Below are positions 10,133-20,218 of a stretch of DNA of 64,000 bases, piece by piece; positions within the stretch are counted from its first letter, which is position 1, and each line of letters starts with the position of its first letter. The stretch spans positions 1 through 64,000 of the forward strand of contig NZ_JACVVE010000003.1 of NCBI RefSeq assembly GCF_016648105.1, read 5' to 3'. A program made the translations under genes and the position numbers. This DNA comes from Pseudomonas sp. S31 (GTDB taxonomy: Bacteria; Pseudomonadota; Gammaproteobacteria; Pseudomonadales; Pseudomonadaceae). Below the pieces are notes generated by a model. The model had not been told where the DNA came from and searched no databases. It worked only from the letters and a program-made list of their open reading frames with translations.

Positions 10133-12253
10133 ATGGATGGCGCCAACTCTCTCCCCCCGGAAAACCGCTCGGTCCTTCTGGTGGTGGACGATTACCCCGA
10201 GAATCTCATCAGCATGCGGGCCCTGTTGGCTCGTCAGGATTGGCAGGTCGTCACCGCAAGCTCGGGGATGGAAGCGCTGAGCGCGCTGCTCGAATTTGAG
10301 GTCGACCTGGTATTGCTGGACGTACAGATGCCGGAGATGGACGGCTTCGAGGTCGCCCGGTTGATGCGCGGCAGCCAGCGCACCCAGCTCACCCCGATCA
10401 TTTTCCTCACCGCCAACGAGCAATCCGACGCCGCCGTGCTCAAGGGCTACGCCAGTGGCGCGGTGGACTACCTGTTCAAGCCGTTCGATCCGCAGATCCT
10501 CAAGCCCAAGGTCCAGGCCCTGCTCGACCAGCAGCGCAACCGGCGCAGGCTGCAGCGGCTGACCCGTGAGCTGGAGGCGGCGCGGGCCTTCAATGCGTCG
10601 ATCCTGGAGAACGCCGCCGAAGGTATTCTGGTGGTCGATGAGCAAGGTGTCATCGGCTTTGCCAATCCGGCGATCTGCAGGTTGCTGGAAACGCCCGTGG
10701 AGCAGCTCCAGGGCGCCCAACTGCTGGACCTGTTGCCGGTGCCCGGCGGTGGCTCGTGGAGCGAGTCGGATTTCCATGGCGCCTACCAGGCCAGGCAGAT
10801 TTTCCGTGTGCACGACGCCCACTTTCGCACCCATGGCGGCCAACTGGTGCCGGTGGCGCTCTCTTGCGCGCCTTTGCCGGCCGAGCAGCGCGCCATGGTG
10901 GTCACCGTGCTCGATATGTCGGCGGTGCGCAACCTGCACCAGCAGCTGGAATACCAGGCGGTGACCGACCCCCTGACTGGCCTGCTCAATCGACGCGGTT
11001 TCTACCAGGCAGCCGAAAGCGTGCTGCTGCGCAACGAACGTTCGGAGAAGGCCCAGGCACTGATGTACATGGACCTGGACGGCTTCAAGCGGATCAATGA
11101 CTCGCTAGGCCACGAGACCGGCGACCACGTGTTGCGCTGGGTGGCCGGACAGCTCAAGGATTGCCTCGGCAGCGAGGCGTTGCTGGCGCGCATGGGCGGT
11201 GATGAGTTCACCGCGTTGTTCGACGGCCTGCCTTATCCCGAACAGGCCGGGCGTTTTGCCGAAAAACTGCTCGAGCGCATGTCGGTGTGCCAACAGGTCA
11301 ATGGCCTGGACCTGAGCCTTGGGGTCAGTATCGGCATCGCCACCTATCCTGATTGCGGCGCCACTGTCGAAGGCCTGCTGCGCGCCGCGGATGCTGCCAT
11401 GTACGCCGCCAAGCAGGCTGGGCGCCAGCAGTACCGCTTCTATGACCAGGAGCTCAACGGCCGGGCCCGCTCTCGGCTGATGCTCGAGACCAGCGTGCGC
11501 AGTGCCATCGAGCAGCGCGAGTTCAGCCTGGTCTATCAACCGCAGGTGGGCTTTGCCGATGGTCGCGTGCGTGGCTTCGAGGCCCTGTTGCGTTGGAACC
11601 ACCCCAGTGTCGGCGACGTGCCGCCTGGTTTGTTCATCCCCTTGTTGGAAGAGGCGCGGCTGATCAGCCGCCTGGCCAGCTGGATCTACCGGCAGGGCGC
11701 GGCGCAGCGCCAGGCCTGGTGCGAGCGTTTCCCCGCGGATCTGGTGCTGGGGATAAGCCTGAGTCGGGCGCAATTCACCATGCCCAACCTGGCCGAGGAA
11801 CTGCGCCAGGTGATCGAGGCTTGCGGGTTGGTGCCGGCGCAACTGGAAGTGGAGATTGCCGAGACCTCGCTGATGTACAACATCGATGCCGCAGTGAAGC
11901 AGGTGCATCGCCTGCGTGCGCTGGGTGTGCGCGTGGCGCTGGATGATTTTGGCGCGGGCGACTGTTCGTTGCGGATGATCCGCGACCTGCCCATCGATAC
12001 CCTCAAGCTCGACCGCCACCTGGTGGAGCGATTGCCGGACTCGGCGCCGGACGCGGCGTTGCTGCGCAGCGTCATTGCCCTGTGCGACGAGTACCGCATC
12101 ACGGTGATCGCCGAGGGTGTGGAATCCCTGGCCCAGGCTGCTTGGCTCAAGGCCAATGGCTGTGGCTATGTACAAGGGTTTCTGGTGGCCCACCCGATGA
12201 CCGCGACCGACGCCGGTGCCTTTGCGCCGATTTTCTCCTGGCCGGCCCTGTAG
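10133..12253 (+). CDS. cfcR: CfcR-type response regulator: REC-PAS-GGDEF-EAL, c-di-GMP synthesis
   Basis: Order of domains in 706 residues: receiver (about 12-130, acid pocket D19-D20, phosphoacceptor D63 in LLDVQMPEMDG), PAS (about 150-270), diguanylate cyclase with intact GGDEF at 355-359, and EAL with E483-A484-L485. The inhibitory RxxD site ahead of GGDEF is absent (GSEA there). In the EAL domain the usual metal-binding Asn of the VNLS motif is Ser542 (GISLS), so phosphodiesterase activity is doubtful. Architecture and position next to fba match CfcR (Rup4959) of P. putida KT2440, an RpoS-dependent enzyme that raises c-di-GMP and biofilm formation under control of a sensor kinase. The sequence CTAGAGT at 10075-10081 resembles a sigma-S -10 box, about 55 bases upstream. 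Start ATG has a weak ribosome site (AAGAG). Confidence 0.88.
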   Translation: MDGANSLPPENRSVLLVVDDYPENLISMRALLARQDWQVVTASSGMEALSALLEFEVDLVLLDVQMPEMDGFEVARLMRGSQRTQLTPIIFLTANEQSDAAVLKGYASGAVDYLFKPFDPQILKPKVQALLDQQRNRRRLQRLTRELEAARAFNASILENAAEGILVVDEQGVIGFANPAICRLLETPVEQLQGAQLLDLLPVPGGGSWSESDFHGAYQARQIFRVHDAHFRTHGGQLVPVALSCAPLPAEQRAMVVTVLDMSAVRNLHQQLEYQAVTDPLTGLLNRRGFYQAAESVLLRNERSEKAQALMYMDLDGFKRINDSLGHETGDHVLRWVAGQLKDCLGSEALLARMGGDEFTALFDGLPYPEQAGRFAEKLLERMSVCQQVNGLDLSLGVSIGIATYPDCGATVEGLLRAADAAMYAAKQAGRQQYRFYDQELNGRARSRLMLETSVRSAIEQREFSLVYQPQVGFADGRVRGFEALLRWNHPSVGDVPPGLFIPLLEEARLISRLASWIYRQGAAQRQAWCERFPADLVLGISLSRAQFTMPNLAEELRQVIEACGLVPAQLEVEIAETSLMYNIDAAVKQVHRLRALGVRVALDDFGAGDCSLRMIRDLPIDTLKLDRHLVERLPDSAPDAALLRSVIALCDEYRITVIAEGVESLAQAAWLKANGCGYVQGFLVAHPMTATDAGAFAPIFSWPAL

Positions 12254-12292
12254 TTGGATAAACTCGCGTCTGTTATCGACGAATCCCAGGCC

Positions 12293-12793
12293 ATGACCGT
12301 CTTACGCTACCTGCAAGCCTACCCGCCGCACCTCCAGGAGCAGGTCCGCCAGATGATCGACAGCGATCGCCTGGGCGAGTACCTGCAACGTCGGTATTCC
12401 GAACGCCATGAGGTGCAGAGCGACAGGGCGCTGTACGACTACGCCCAGTGCCTGCGCCAGCAGTACCTGCGCAGTGCGCCAAGCCTCGACAAGGTGCTGT
12501 TCGACAACCGCCTGGACCTTACCCACCGCGCCCTCGGCCTGAACACCGCGGTGTCACGCGTGCAGGGGGGCAAGCTCAAGGCCAAGAAGGAAATCCGCAT
12601 CGCCTCGCTGTTCAAGGACGCCGCGCCGCAGTTCCTGCGCATGATCGTGGTGCACGAACTGGCCCACCTGCGCGAGCGAGACCACAACAAGGCGTTCTAC
12701 CAGCTCTGCCAGCACATGGAGCCGGACTACCACCAACTGGAATTCGACCTGCGCGTCTACCTGACCTATCGGGAGTTGCCGGGCAACGCTTGA
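12293..12793 (+). CDS. YgjP-like zinc metallopeptidase
   Basis: The protein of 166 residues carries HELAH (H121, E122, H125) followed by RERDHNKAFYQLCQHMEPDY, the pattern of the YgjP/WLM-related metallopeptidase family (M48-like), where a later His/Asp completes the site. It is cytoplasmic with no signal or membrane segment. An upstream in-frame TTG at 12254 directly after the cfcR stop would add 13 residues; the ATG at 12293 is preferred although its ribosome site is weak. It probably reads from the cfcR transcript and is followed 12 bases later by a small winged-helix gene. Substrate unknown. Confidence 0.8.
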   Translation: MTVLRYLQAYPPHLQEQVRQMIDSDRLGEYLQRRYSERHEVQSDRALYDYAQCLRQQYLRSAPSLDKVLFDNRLDLTHRALGLNTAVSRVQGGKLKAKKEIRIASLFKDAAPQFLRMIVVHELAHLRERDHNKAFYQLCQHMEPDYHQLEFDLRVYLTYRELPGNA

Positions 12794-12805
12794 GGACCAT
12801 GCAGC

Positions 12806-13102
12806 ATGGAAGTGAGCAAGACCAAGAGCAGTTTCTATCGGCGCCTGTACGTGGCTTGGCTGATCGACAGCCAGACCGCCACCAGTGTCCCGGCGCTGAT
12901 GGAGGCCACCGGCATGCCGCGGCGCACCGCTCAGGACACCATCCTGGCACTGGCCGACCTGGACATCGCCTGCGAATTCGAGCAGCAGGAAGGCGCGCGC
13001 AACCATGCCGGGCACTACCGCATCCATGACTGGGGGGCGATCGACAAGCAGTGGATCATCCAGCACCTGCGGCAGATCCGCGAGGTGCTGGGGTATCCCT
13101 GA
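12806..13102 (+). CDS. Small winged-helix DNA-binding-like protein
   Basis: A 98-residue protein. Residues about 8-60 read as a helix-turn-helix (YVAWLIDSQTATSVPALMEA, then TGMPRRTAQDTILALADLDI) with a following wing (CEFEQQEGARNHAGHYRI), as in small winged-helix proteins conserved in Pseudomonas. The C-terminus is a short helix (WIIQHLRQIREVLGY). It starts 12 bases after the YgjP-like gene, so they are likely cotranscribed, and it converges with the elaA-like gene, three bases between the stops. No target can be named. Confidence 0.75.
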   Translation: MEVSKTKSSFYRRLYVAWLIDSQTATSVPALMEATGMPRRTAQDTILALADLDIACEFEQQEGARNHAGHYRIHDWGAIDKQWIIQHLRQIREVLGYP

Positions 13103-13105
13103 TTC

Positions 13106-13558
13106 TCAGCCTTTGCGCATGCCGATATGGGGAATGCCGTCCTCGAGGTATTGCTCGCCGGCCACTTCGAAACCGTGCTGGGCATAGAAGCCTTGCAGGT
13201 GTGCTTGCGCCGACAGGTACACCGGCGTGCCGGGCCAGCAGTGTTCGGCGGCCTCCAGGCCCTTGAGCAAGAGCGGGTGGCCGAGTTTCGCGCCGCGCGC
13301 CTGGGGTGAGGTCACCACCCGGCCAATGACCACGTCGCCGCCCTGGGACTGCGGGTCGAGCAGGCGCAGGTAGGCCACCAACTGGTCGTCCTGCCAGCCC
13401 ATCAGGTGCAGGGTGTCGCCGGTCAGGTCCTGGCCGTCGACTTCCTGGTAGGCGCAATGTTGCTCGACCACGAACACTTCGGTGCGCAACTGCAGGATGG
13501 CATAGAGCTGTTCCTTGCTCAGGTCGGTGTGGTGCTTGCAGATCCAGTCGGCGGACAT
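13106..13558 (-). CDS. ElaA-family GNAT N-acetyltransferase
   Basis: 150 residues with the ElaA pattern: LSKEQLYAILQLRTEVFVVEQ at the start, the VVGRV-type strand and acetyl-CoA loop (VIGRVVTSPQARGAKLGHPLL, an R-x-x-G-x-G-like turn), and the late LQGFYAQHGFEVAGEQYLEDGIPHIGM that is typical of ElaA. Members are cytoplasmic acyltransferases of unknown substrate. It lies 73 bases after the yccS-type gene on the same strand and may be read with it. Confidence 0.87.
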   Translation of the reverse strand: MSADWICKHHTDLSKEQLYAILQLRTEVFVVEQHCAYQEVDGQDLTGDTLHLMGWQDDQLVAYLRLLDPQSQGGDVVIGRVVTSPQARGAKLGHPLLLKGLEAAEHCWPGTPVYLSAQAHLQGFYAQHGFEVAGEQYLEDGIPHIGMRKG

Positions 13559-13631
13559 TGGCGTGGCTCCTGAAAAGATAATCGATCATCGCAAATCGGT
13601 GCGACGGCGACGAGCGGATCAATGCGTCATG

Positions 13632-15836
13632 TCATGTCGTGCGAGGTTCGGCGCCAGCCGGCGCGCTTTCTTTTATCAGGTGCGCGGCCATGGTTCGCAA
13701 CGGTGCCAGCTGCCGGCAGATCAGCGCCAGTTGGGTCTGCACCAGGCGCTGGTGCTCGTCGAGTTCCTCGGGCATCTGCTCCAGTTCGTTGGCCAGGGTT
13801 TCCTCGGCATCGCTGTGGATGGCCACCGGCAAGCGCGCCGCCAGGCCATTGGCGATCTCGTCCAGGCTGTTGGCCAGGCTCTGCCCGGCACCCTCGATCA
13901 ACTGTTCCTGGACCTCGGCCGGCAGCGCCGTGTCGCGGTGCGCGCCGAGGCCCGAGAGGTAGCTCAGCAAGGTGTGCGACAGCACCAGGAAGCGGAAGCC
14001 CACGTCGGCTTCCTTGCGAAAGTGCCCGGGCTCCATGAGCATGTTGGCCAGGGTGGTGGAGAGCGCAGCGTCGGCGTTGTGGGCGTTGCGCCGGGCCAGG
14101 CGGTAGGCCAGGTCGTCGCGCTTGCCATGGGCGTACTGCTGCATGATCTGGCGCAGGTACACGCTGGCGCAGGCCAGGGTATTGGCCAGGGCCTTGTTCA
14201 GGCGCCGTCCCTGCCAGTCGGGCAGGAACAGGAATACCGCGAGGATGGCGATCAGGCTGCCCACCAACGTATCGAACAGGCGCGGCAGGAACAGGCCGTA
14301 GCCGTCGCCGATCTGGTTGAAGCAGAACAGCACCATCAGAGTGATCGCGGCGGTGGCCAGGGTGTAGCGGGTGGTGCGGTTGACGAAGAACAGCACCCCG
14401 GCGATCACGGCGAACAGCGATTGGATGATCGGGTTGGGGAACAGGTCGAACAGCGCCCAGCCCACGGTCAGGCCGATGGCCGTGCCAAATACCCGCTGCA
14501 CCAGCTTGCGCCGGGTCGCACCGTAGTTCGGCTGGCAGACGAACAGTGTGGTGAGGATGATCCAGTAGCCCTGGGTGGGGTGGATCAGGTGCACCATGCC
14601 GTAGCCGATCGACAGCGCCAGCGGCAGGCGCAAAGCGTGGCGGAACAGCAACGAGGTTGGCGTGAGCTGGGTGCGCAGGCGCGTCCAGACATCCTTGAAG
14701 TTGCGCGGCGAGCGGTCCAGCAGGCTGCTGTCGCTGGCGTCGGCGAGGCTGTCGGGATTGCTGGCGGCGCCGAGCAGGCGGTCAAGGGTGGCCAGGTTGG
14801 CGGCCAGCGCGCGCAGCGAGCGCAGCAGCCCTCGCCAGGCTGGGTTGTTCTGCAGGCGCAGGTGCTCCAGCGACGCGTCCAGGTCTTCCAGCGCTTCGGC
14901 GAAACCGCTGGCCAGTACGAAGGGCTGGCGCAGGCGGATAGAGCGGGCCAATTCCTGGCACGAGGCGCCTTGCTTGCGCAGCAGGCGTTGGCAGCGGAAC
15001 ATCACATCGCTGTGGAAGAAGGCTTCGGTCAAGGCGTTGTAGGGGTAGTGCGAGGCGCTGACCCGCTCATGGATGTCCTGGGCCAGGAAGTACAGCTTGA
15101 GGTAACGGCTGACCTTGGAGTTCGGCTGGCTGTTGCCGACCCGGTGCAGGATGATTTCCTTGGCAGCGTTCAGCGCCGCCACCACCTTGCCGTTCTGCTG
15201 CGCCAGCTCCAGGCGCCGGGCCTCGACGTCGAGGTTGCGGATCGGTTCGAACAGGCTGGCCTTGAGCTTCAGGTAGCTACCCAGCTCGTAGAACAGCCTG
15301 GCCAGGCTCTGCTGTACTGGCTGGTTGGAGAACAGCAGCTGCCACAGCACCGACAGCAGGCCATACCAGGCGGCTCCGGCCACCAGCAGCATCGGTTCAT
15401 GCCAGAAGTCGGTGACCTGGCCGCCGCGTTGGTCCACGCCGATCATGGTGTACACCGCGGTGATCAGGGTGGCCGAGGCGATCGCCCCGTAGCGCTCGCC
15501 CAGCGCCCCGAGCATGGTCAGGCCGAAGGCCGCCAGGGCCAAGGCGATGGCGAAGATCCAGGGGTAGGGGAACAACAGCTCCACGGCCAAGGCGGCGATG
15601 GCGAAACACACCAGGGTGACGGCCAGGGCGCTGAGACGGCCCTGCCAGCTGTCGTCGGTCTCGGCCAGGGCACTGGCGATGATGCCGAGAAACAGCGGGA
15701 TCAGCAGGGCCATCTCGTCCTGGTACCAGCACAGGGCCAGGCTGCCGGTGAGGGCGATGGTCACCCGGATGCTGTAGCTGAACTTGTCTTGGCCCCACAG
15801 GCGACGCAGTGACTGACGGAACGAGCTCGATGACAT
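13632..15836 (-). CDS. yccS: YccS-type inner-membrane protein (FUSC/aromatic acid exporter-like)
   Basis: A 734-residue membrane protein with two bundles of about six helices each, separated by and followed by cytoplasmic helical regions, the YccS/YhfK arrangement. The N-terminal bundle includes LTGSLALCWYQDEMALLIPLF; the second starts near LRLPLALSIGYGMVHLIHP and has PTQGYWIILTTLFVCQPNYG and RVFGTAIGLTVGW, hallmarks of the FUSC family. The ATG at 15836 fits the known YccS N-terminus (SSSSFRQSLRRLWG); an upstream ATG at 15878 adds 14 unlike residues. Relatives export aromatic acids or toxic compounds, but for YccS no substrate is established. Nothing in the context narrows it. Confidence 0.88.
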   Translation of the reverse strand: MSSSSFRQSLRRLWGQDKFSYSIRVTIALTGSLALCWYQDEMALLIPLFLGIIASALAETDDSWQGRLSALAVTLVCFAIAALAVELLFPYPWIFAIALALAAFGLTMLGALGERYGAIASATLITAVYTMIGVDQRGGQVTDFWHEPMLLVAGAAWYGLLSVLWQLLFSNQPVQQSLARLFYELGSYLKLKASLFEPIRNLDVEARRLELAQQNGKVVAALNAAKEIILHRVGNSQPNSKVSRYLKLYFLAQDIHERVSASHYPYNALTEAFFHSDVMFRCQRLLRKQGASCQELARSIRLRQPFVLASGFAEALEDLDASLEHLRLQNNPAWRGLLRSLRALAANLATLDRLLGAASNPDSLADASDSSLLDRSPRNFKDVWTRLRTQLTPTSLLFRHALRLPLALSIGYGMVHLIHPTQGYWIILTTLFVCQPNYGATRRKLVQRVFGTAIGLTVGWALFDLFPNPIIQSLFAVIAGVLFFVNRTTRYTLATAAITLMVLFCFNQIGDGYGLFLPRLFDTLVGSLIAILAVFLFLPDWQGRRLNKALANTLACASVYLRQIMQQYAHGKRDDLAYRLARRNAHNADAALSTTLANMLMEPGHFRKEADVGFRFLVLSHTLLSYLSGLGAHRDTALPAEVQEQLIEGAGQSLANSLDEIANGLAARLPVAIHSDAEETLANELEQMPEELDEHQRLVQTQLALICRQLAPLRTMAAHLIKESAPAGAEPRTT

Positions 15837-15919
15837 GATGGCCTGCTGGGCAGTGATCGATGGAATGCATGAGCGCACGGACCAGCAAGAAGCGTTCCGT
15901 GCTGCTCGATGATCCTACT

Positions 15920-17101
15920 CTACACGAACTGCGCGGCGGCGTTGGCCGATGCCCAGGCCCACTGGAAGTTGAAGCCGCCAAGGTGGCCGGTGACGTCCAG
16001 TACCTCGCCGATGAAGTACAGGCCTGGGCTCTTCAGCGATTCCATGGTCTTGGACGACACCTCGCGGGTATCGACCCCGCCCAGGGTCACCTCGGCGGTG
16101 CGGTAGCCCTCGGTGCCGGCCGGCACCAGTTGCCACGCCGCCAGTCGGTTGGCGATCTGCGCCAGTTCCGCCGGTGTGTACTGCTTCATCGGGCGCGAGT
16201 CGAACCACTGCTCGGCCAGCAGGTTGGCCAGCTTGCGGGTGAACACCTCGCCGAGCACGGTCTTCAGCTCGCTGTTGGCGCGTTCGGCCTGTTGCTGCTG
16301 CAGCCACTGCAGCGCGTCGCGGTCGGGCAGCAGGTTGATCTCCAGGGTATCGCCCGCTTCCCAGAACGACGAGATCTGCAGGATCGCCGGGCCGCTCAGG
16401 CCGCGGTGGGTGAACAGCAGGTTTTCCCGGAAACTGCTCCCGTTGCAACTGGCGATGCAGTCCAGCGAGGTGCCGGAGAGCTCGGTGCACAATGCCTTGA
16501 GTTGGGGCTCGGTGATGGTGAACGGCACCAGGCCGGCGCGGGTCGCCAGCAGCGTGTGGCCGAACTGGCGGGCCACCTGGTAGCCGAAGCCGGTGGCGCC
16601 CAGGGTCGGGATCGACAGGCCGCCGGTGGCGATCACCAGCGATTGGCAGGCGAACGGGCCGGCGCTGGTCTGCAACAGGTAGCCGGCCTCGGTCTTCTCG
16701 ATGTGCTCGATGCTGGTGTGCATGCGCAGCTCGGCGCCGGCCTCGTCGCACTCGGCCAGGAGCATGTCGAGGATGTCGCTGGCCTTGTTGTCGCAAAACA
16801 GCTGGCCGAGCTTCTTCTCGTGGTAGGGCACGCCGTGCTTGGCCACCAGCTCGATGAAGTCCCACTGGGTGTAGCGGGCCAGCGCCGACTTGCAGAAGTG
16901 CGCGTTGTGCGAGAGGAAGTTGCTGGGCTCGGTGTACAGGTTGGTGAAGTTGCAGCGCCCGCCGCCGGACATGAGGATTTTCTTGCCGGGTTTGTTGGCG
17001 TGGTCGAGCAGCAGCACCCGGCGGCCACGGCGGGCGCTGAGCTGGGCGCACATCAGGCCGGCGGCGCCGGCGCCGATGATGATCACGTCGGTGGTGTGCA
17101 C
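15920..17101 (-). CDS. YhiN/HI0933-family flavoprotein
   Basis: FAD- and possibly NAD(P)-binding oxidoreductase. From the GTG at 17101 it has 393 residues and begins HTTDVIIIGAGAAGLMCAQL, the dinucleotide-binding fold. The signature GKKILMSGGGRCNFTN is diagnostic of the HI0933 family. The C-terminal part ends LGGFNFQWAWASANAAAQ, closing the FAD site. A TTG at 17125 could add eight residues. The reaction of the family is not established. It ends 83 bases before yccS on the same strand; the upstream side carries a REP element separating it from dbpA. Confidence 0.9.
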   Translation of the reverse strand: MHTTDVIIIGAGAAGLMCAQLSARRGRRVLLLDHANKPGKKILMSGGGRCNFTNLYTEPSNFLSHNAHFCKSALARYTQWDFIELVAKHGVPYHEKKLGQLFCDNKASDILDMLLAECDEAGAELRMHTSIEHIEKTEAGYLLQTSAGPFACQSLVIATGGLSIPTLGATGFGYQVARQFGHTLLATRAGLVPFTITEPQLKALCTELSGTSLDCIASCNGSSFRENLLFTHRGLSGPAILQISSFWEAGDTLEINLLPDRDALQWLQQQQAERANSELKTVLGEVFTRKLANLLAEQWFDSRPMKQYTPAELAQIANRLAAWQLVPAGTEGYRTAEVTLGGVDTREVSSKTMESLKSPGLYFIGEVLDVTGHLGGFNFQWAWASANAAAQFV

Positions 17102-17140
17102 GGTGTTAAACCTGTTTGGATTCAAAATTGGAACGCCGAA

Positions 17141-17216
17141 CCTGTAGGAGCGGGTTTACCCGCGAATACGGTCGCGGATGCACCATCGTATTCGCGGGTG
17201 AACCCGCTCCTACAGG
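17141..17216. repeat. REP element between dbpA and the YhiN-type gene
   Basis: Arms of 30 bases (17141-17170 and 17187-17216) pair with a single mismatch around a 16-base loop. The core GGAGCGGGTTTACCCGC marks a second REP sequence variant, the same as the copy behind thiC. Confidence 0.9.
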
Positions 17217-17231
17217 GATGTTGTCCAGGCG

Positions 17232-18617
<1,386 letters not shown>

Positions 18618-18681
18618 GAGGCGGGCCTGCGGTGCGAAGCGAAAAATGCCGCACAGTCTACCAGCCTCATGGCCATTCGCC

Positions 18682-20109
18682 CTACGATTCGATGTGCGCT
18701 TCCGGACGACGGGCACGCCTTCCGTCTGTCGGCGAAAGCTGCAGGAAGATCGCCGCCGCCAGCATCGCCATGATGCCGATGGTCACGAACGTCAGCTGGA
18801 ATGCGCCCAGGGTGGTCTCTACACCCTCGGCGGCGCCCGCTGCGGTGAAACCGCCGAGCAGGGCCCCGGCACAGGCCACGCCGAGGCTCAGGGCCAACTG
18901 GGCGACCACCGACAGCAGGCTGTTGCCGCTGCTGGCGCTGGCGTCGTCGAGGTCGATCAGGGTCACGGTGTTCATGGCCGTGAACTGCATCGAGTTGACC
19001 GCCCCGAGCAAGCCCAGGTGGATCAGCAGGACGACGTAGGGGGTCTGCTCGTCCACCAGCCCCAGGCTGGCCAACAGCAGGCCCAGCAACAGGGTATTGG
19101 TGGTGAGGATGATGCGGTAGCCGAAGCGCTCGATCAGCGGCCTGGCGACGGATTTGGCAAGCATGGCGGCGGCCGCCAGTGGAATCATGCTCATGCCGGC
19201 CTGGGCGGGCGAATAGCCCAGTGCCACCTGCAGCAGCAACGGCACGAGGAAGGGCAGGGCACCGCTGCCCAGACGCGCGAACAGATTGCCGAGGATACCG
19301 ATGGCGAAGGTGCGCACGCGGAACAGGCTGGGCGAGAACAGGGGCTCGGGGTCGCGCCCGGCGCGTAGCCAGTAGGCCGCCAGGCAGGCCATGCCGGCGA
19401 ATAGCAGCAGCATCACCCGCAGATGCGGCAGGTGCAGTTCCCCGAGGCCTTCCATGGCGATGGTGATCAGTACCATCGCCGCACCGAACAGCAGGAACCC
19501 CGGCCCATCGAAGGTGGTGCGTTCGGCGCCGCGCAGGTCGGGGATGAGTTTCCACACGGCGTAGCAGCCCAGGGCACCCACCGGCAGGTTGAGCAGGAAG
19601 ATCCAGTGCCAGCTGAGGATCTCCACCAGCCAGCCACCCACCGTCGGGCCGAGCAGTGGGCCGAGCAGACCGGGGATGGTGATGAAGCTCATGATCCGCA
19701 CCAGTTCGGTGCGCGGGTAGGCGCGTAGCACTACCAGGCGCCCGACCGGCAGCATCAGCGCGCCGCCCAGGCCCTGCACGATACGCGCGAAGATCAGGAA
19801 ACCGAGGCTGTTGGCGGCGGCACACAGCAGCGAGCCAAAGCTGAACAGCAGGATGGCGCTGAAGAAGATGCGCTTGGTGCCGAAGCGGTCGGCGATCCAG
19901 CCCGAGGCCGGGATCAGCAGCGCCACGGTAAGCATGTAGGCGATGATCACGCCCTGCATGCGCAGCGGGTCTTCTGCCAGCGAACGGGCCATGGCCGGCA
20001 ACGCGGTGTTGAGGATGGTACCGTCCAGGGACTGCATGAAGAAGGCGATGGCGACCACCCAGGGGATCCAGCGGGCGGTCACAGGGTCCAGCGGGGTGCG
20101 TTCAGGCAT
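18682..20109 (-). CDS. DHA2-family MFS drug exporter (MdtD-like)
   Basis: Proton-driven exporter of 475 residues with about 14 hydrophobic segments. The first helix FMQSLDGTILNTALPAMA and the antiporter motif C region GLLGPLLGPTVGGWLVE identify the EmrB/QacA (DHA2) branch; the WIADRFGTKRIF loop is MFS motif A. The closest named relative by pattern is MdtD. There is no adjacent membrane-fusion protein, so it likely works alone in the inner membrane. It is the first gene of a minus-strand run that continues into dbpA. Substrate cannot be deduced. Confidence 0.88.
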   Translation of the reverse strand: MPERTPLDPVTARWIPWVVAIAFFMQSLDGTILNTALPAMARSLAEDPLRMQGVIIAYMLTVALLIPASGWIADRFGTKRIFFSAILLFSFGSLLCAAANSLGFLIFARIVQGLGGALMLPVGRLVVLRAYPRTELVRIMSFITIPGLLGPLLGPTVGGWLVEILSWHWIFLLNLPVGALGCYAVWKLIPDLRGAERTTFDGPGFLLFGAAMVLITIAMEGLGELHLPHLRVMLLLFAGMACLAAYWLRAGRDPEPLFSPSLFRVRTFAIGILGNLFARLGSGALPFLVPLLLQVALGYSPAQAGMSMIPLAAAAMLAKSVARPLIERFGYRIILTTNTLLLGLLLASLGLVDEQTPYVVLLIHLGLLGAVNSMQFTAMNTVTLIDLDDASASSGNSLLSVVAQLALSLGVACAGALLGGFTAAGAAEGVETTLGAFQLTFVTIGIMAMLAAAIFLQLSPTDGRRARRPEAHIES

Positions 20110-20137
20110 GACGTCCTCGTTTGTCGGTGCCGGCTTA

Positions 20138-20201
20138 TTCGCGGCTAAAGCCGCTCCTACAGAAGCAGGACAAATCCTGTAGGAGCGGCTTTAGCCGCGA
20201 A
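20138..20201. repeat. REP element upstream of the MFS gene
   Basis: Perfect 25-base arms (20138-20162 and 20177-20201) around a 14-base loop. The core GCGGCTAAAGCCGCTCC is a third variant of the REP arms seen in this window. It lies between the TldE-like stop and the MFS start, about 17 bases from the former. Confidence 0.9.
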
Positions 20202-20218
20202 AGGGCCAGCGATGCCAA

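Noticed and set aside
13515..15812. A 765-codon open frame on the plus strand opposite yccS
   Set aside because: Antisense shadow in GC-rich DNA; low-complexity Gln/Gly/Val content and no domain.
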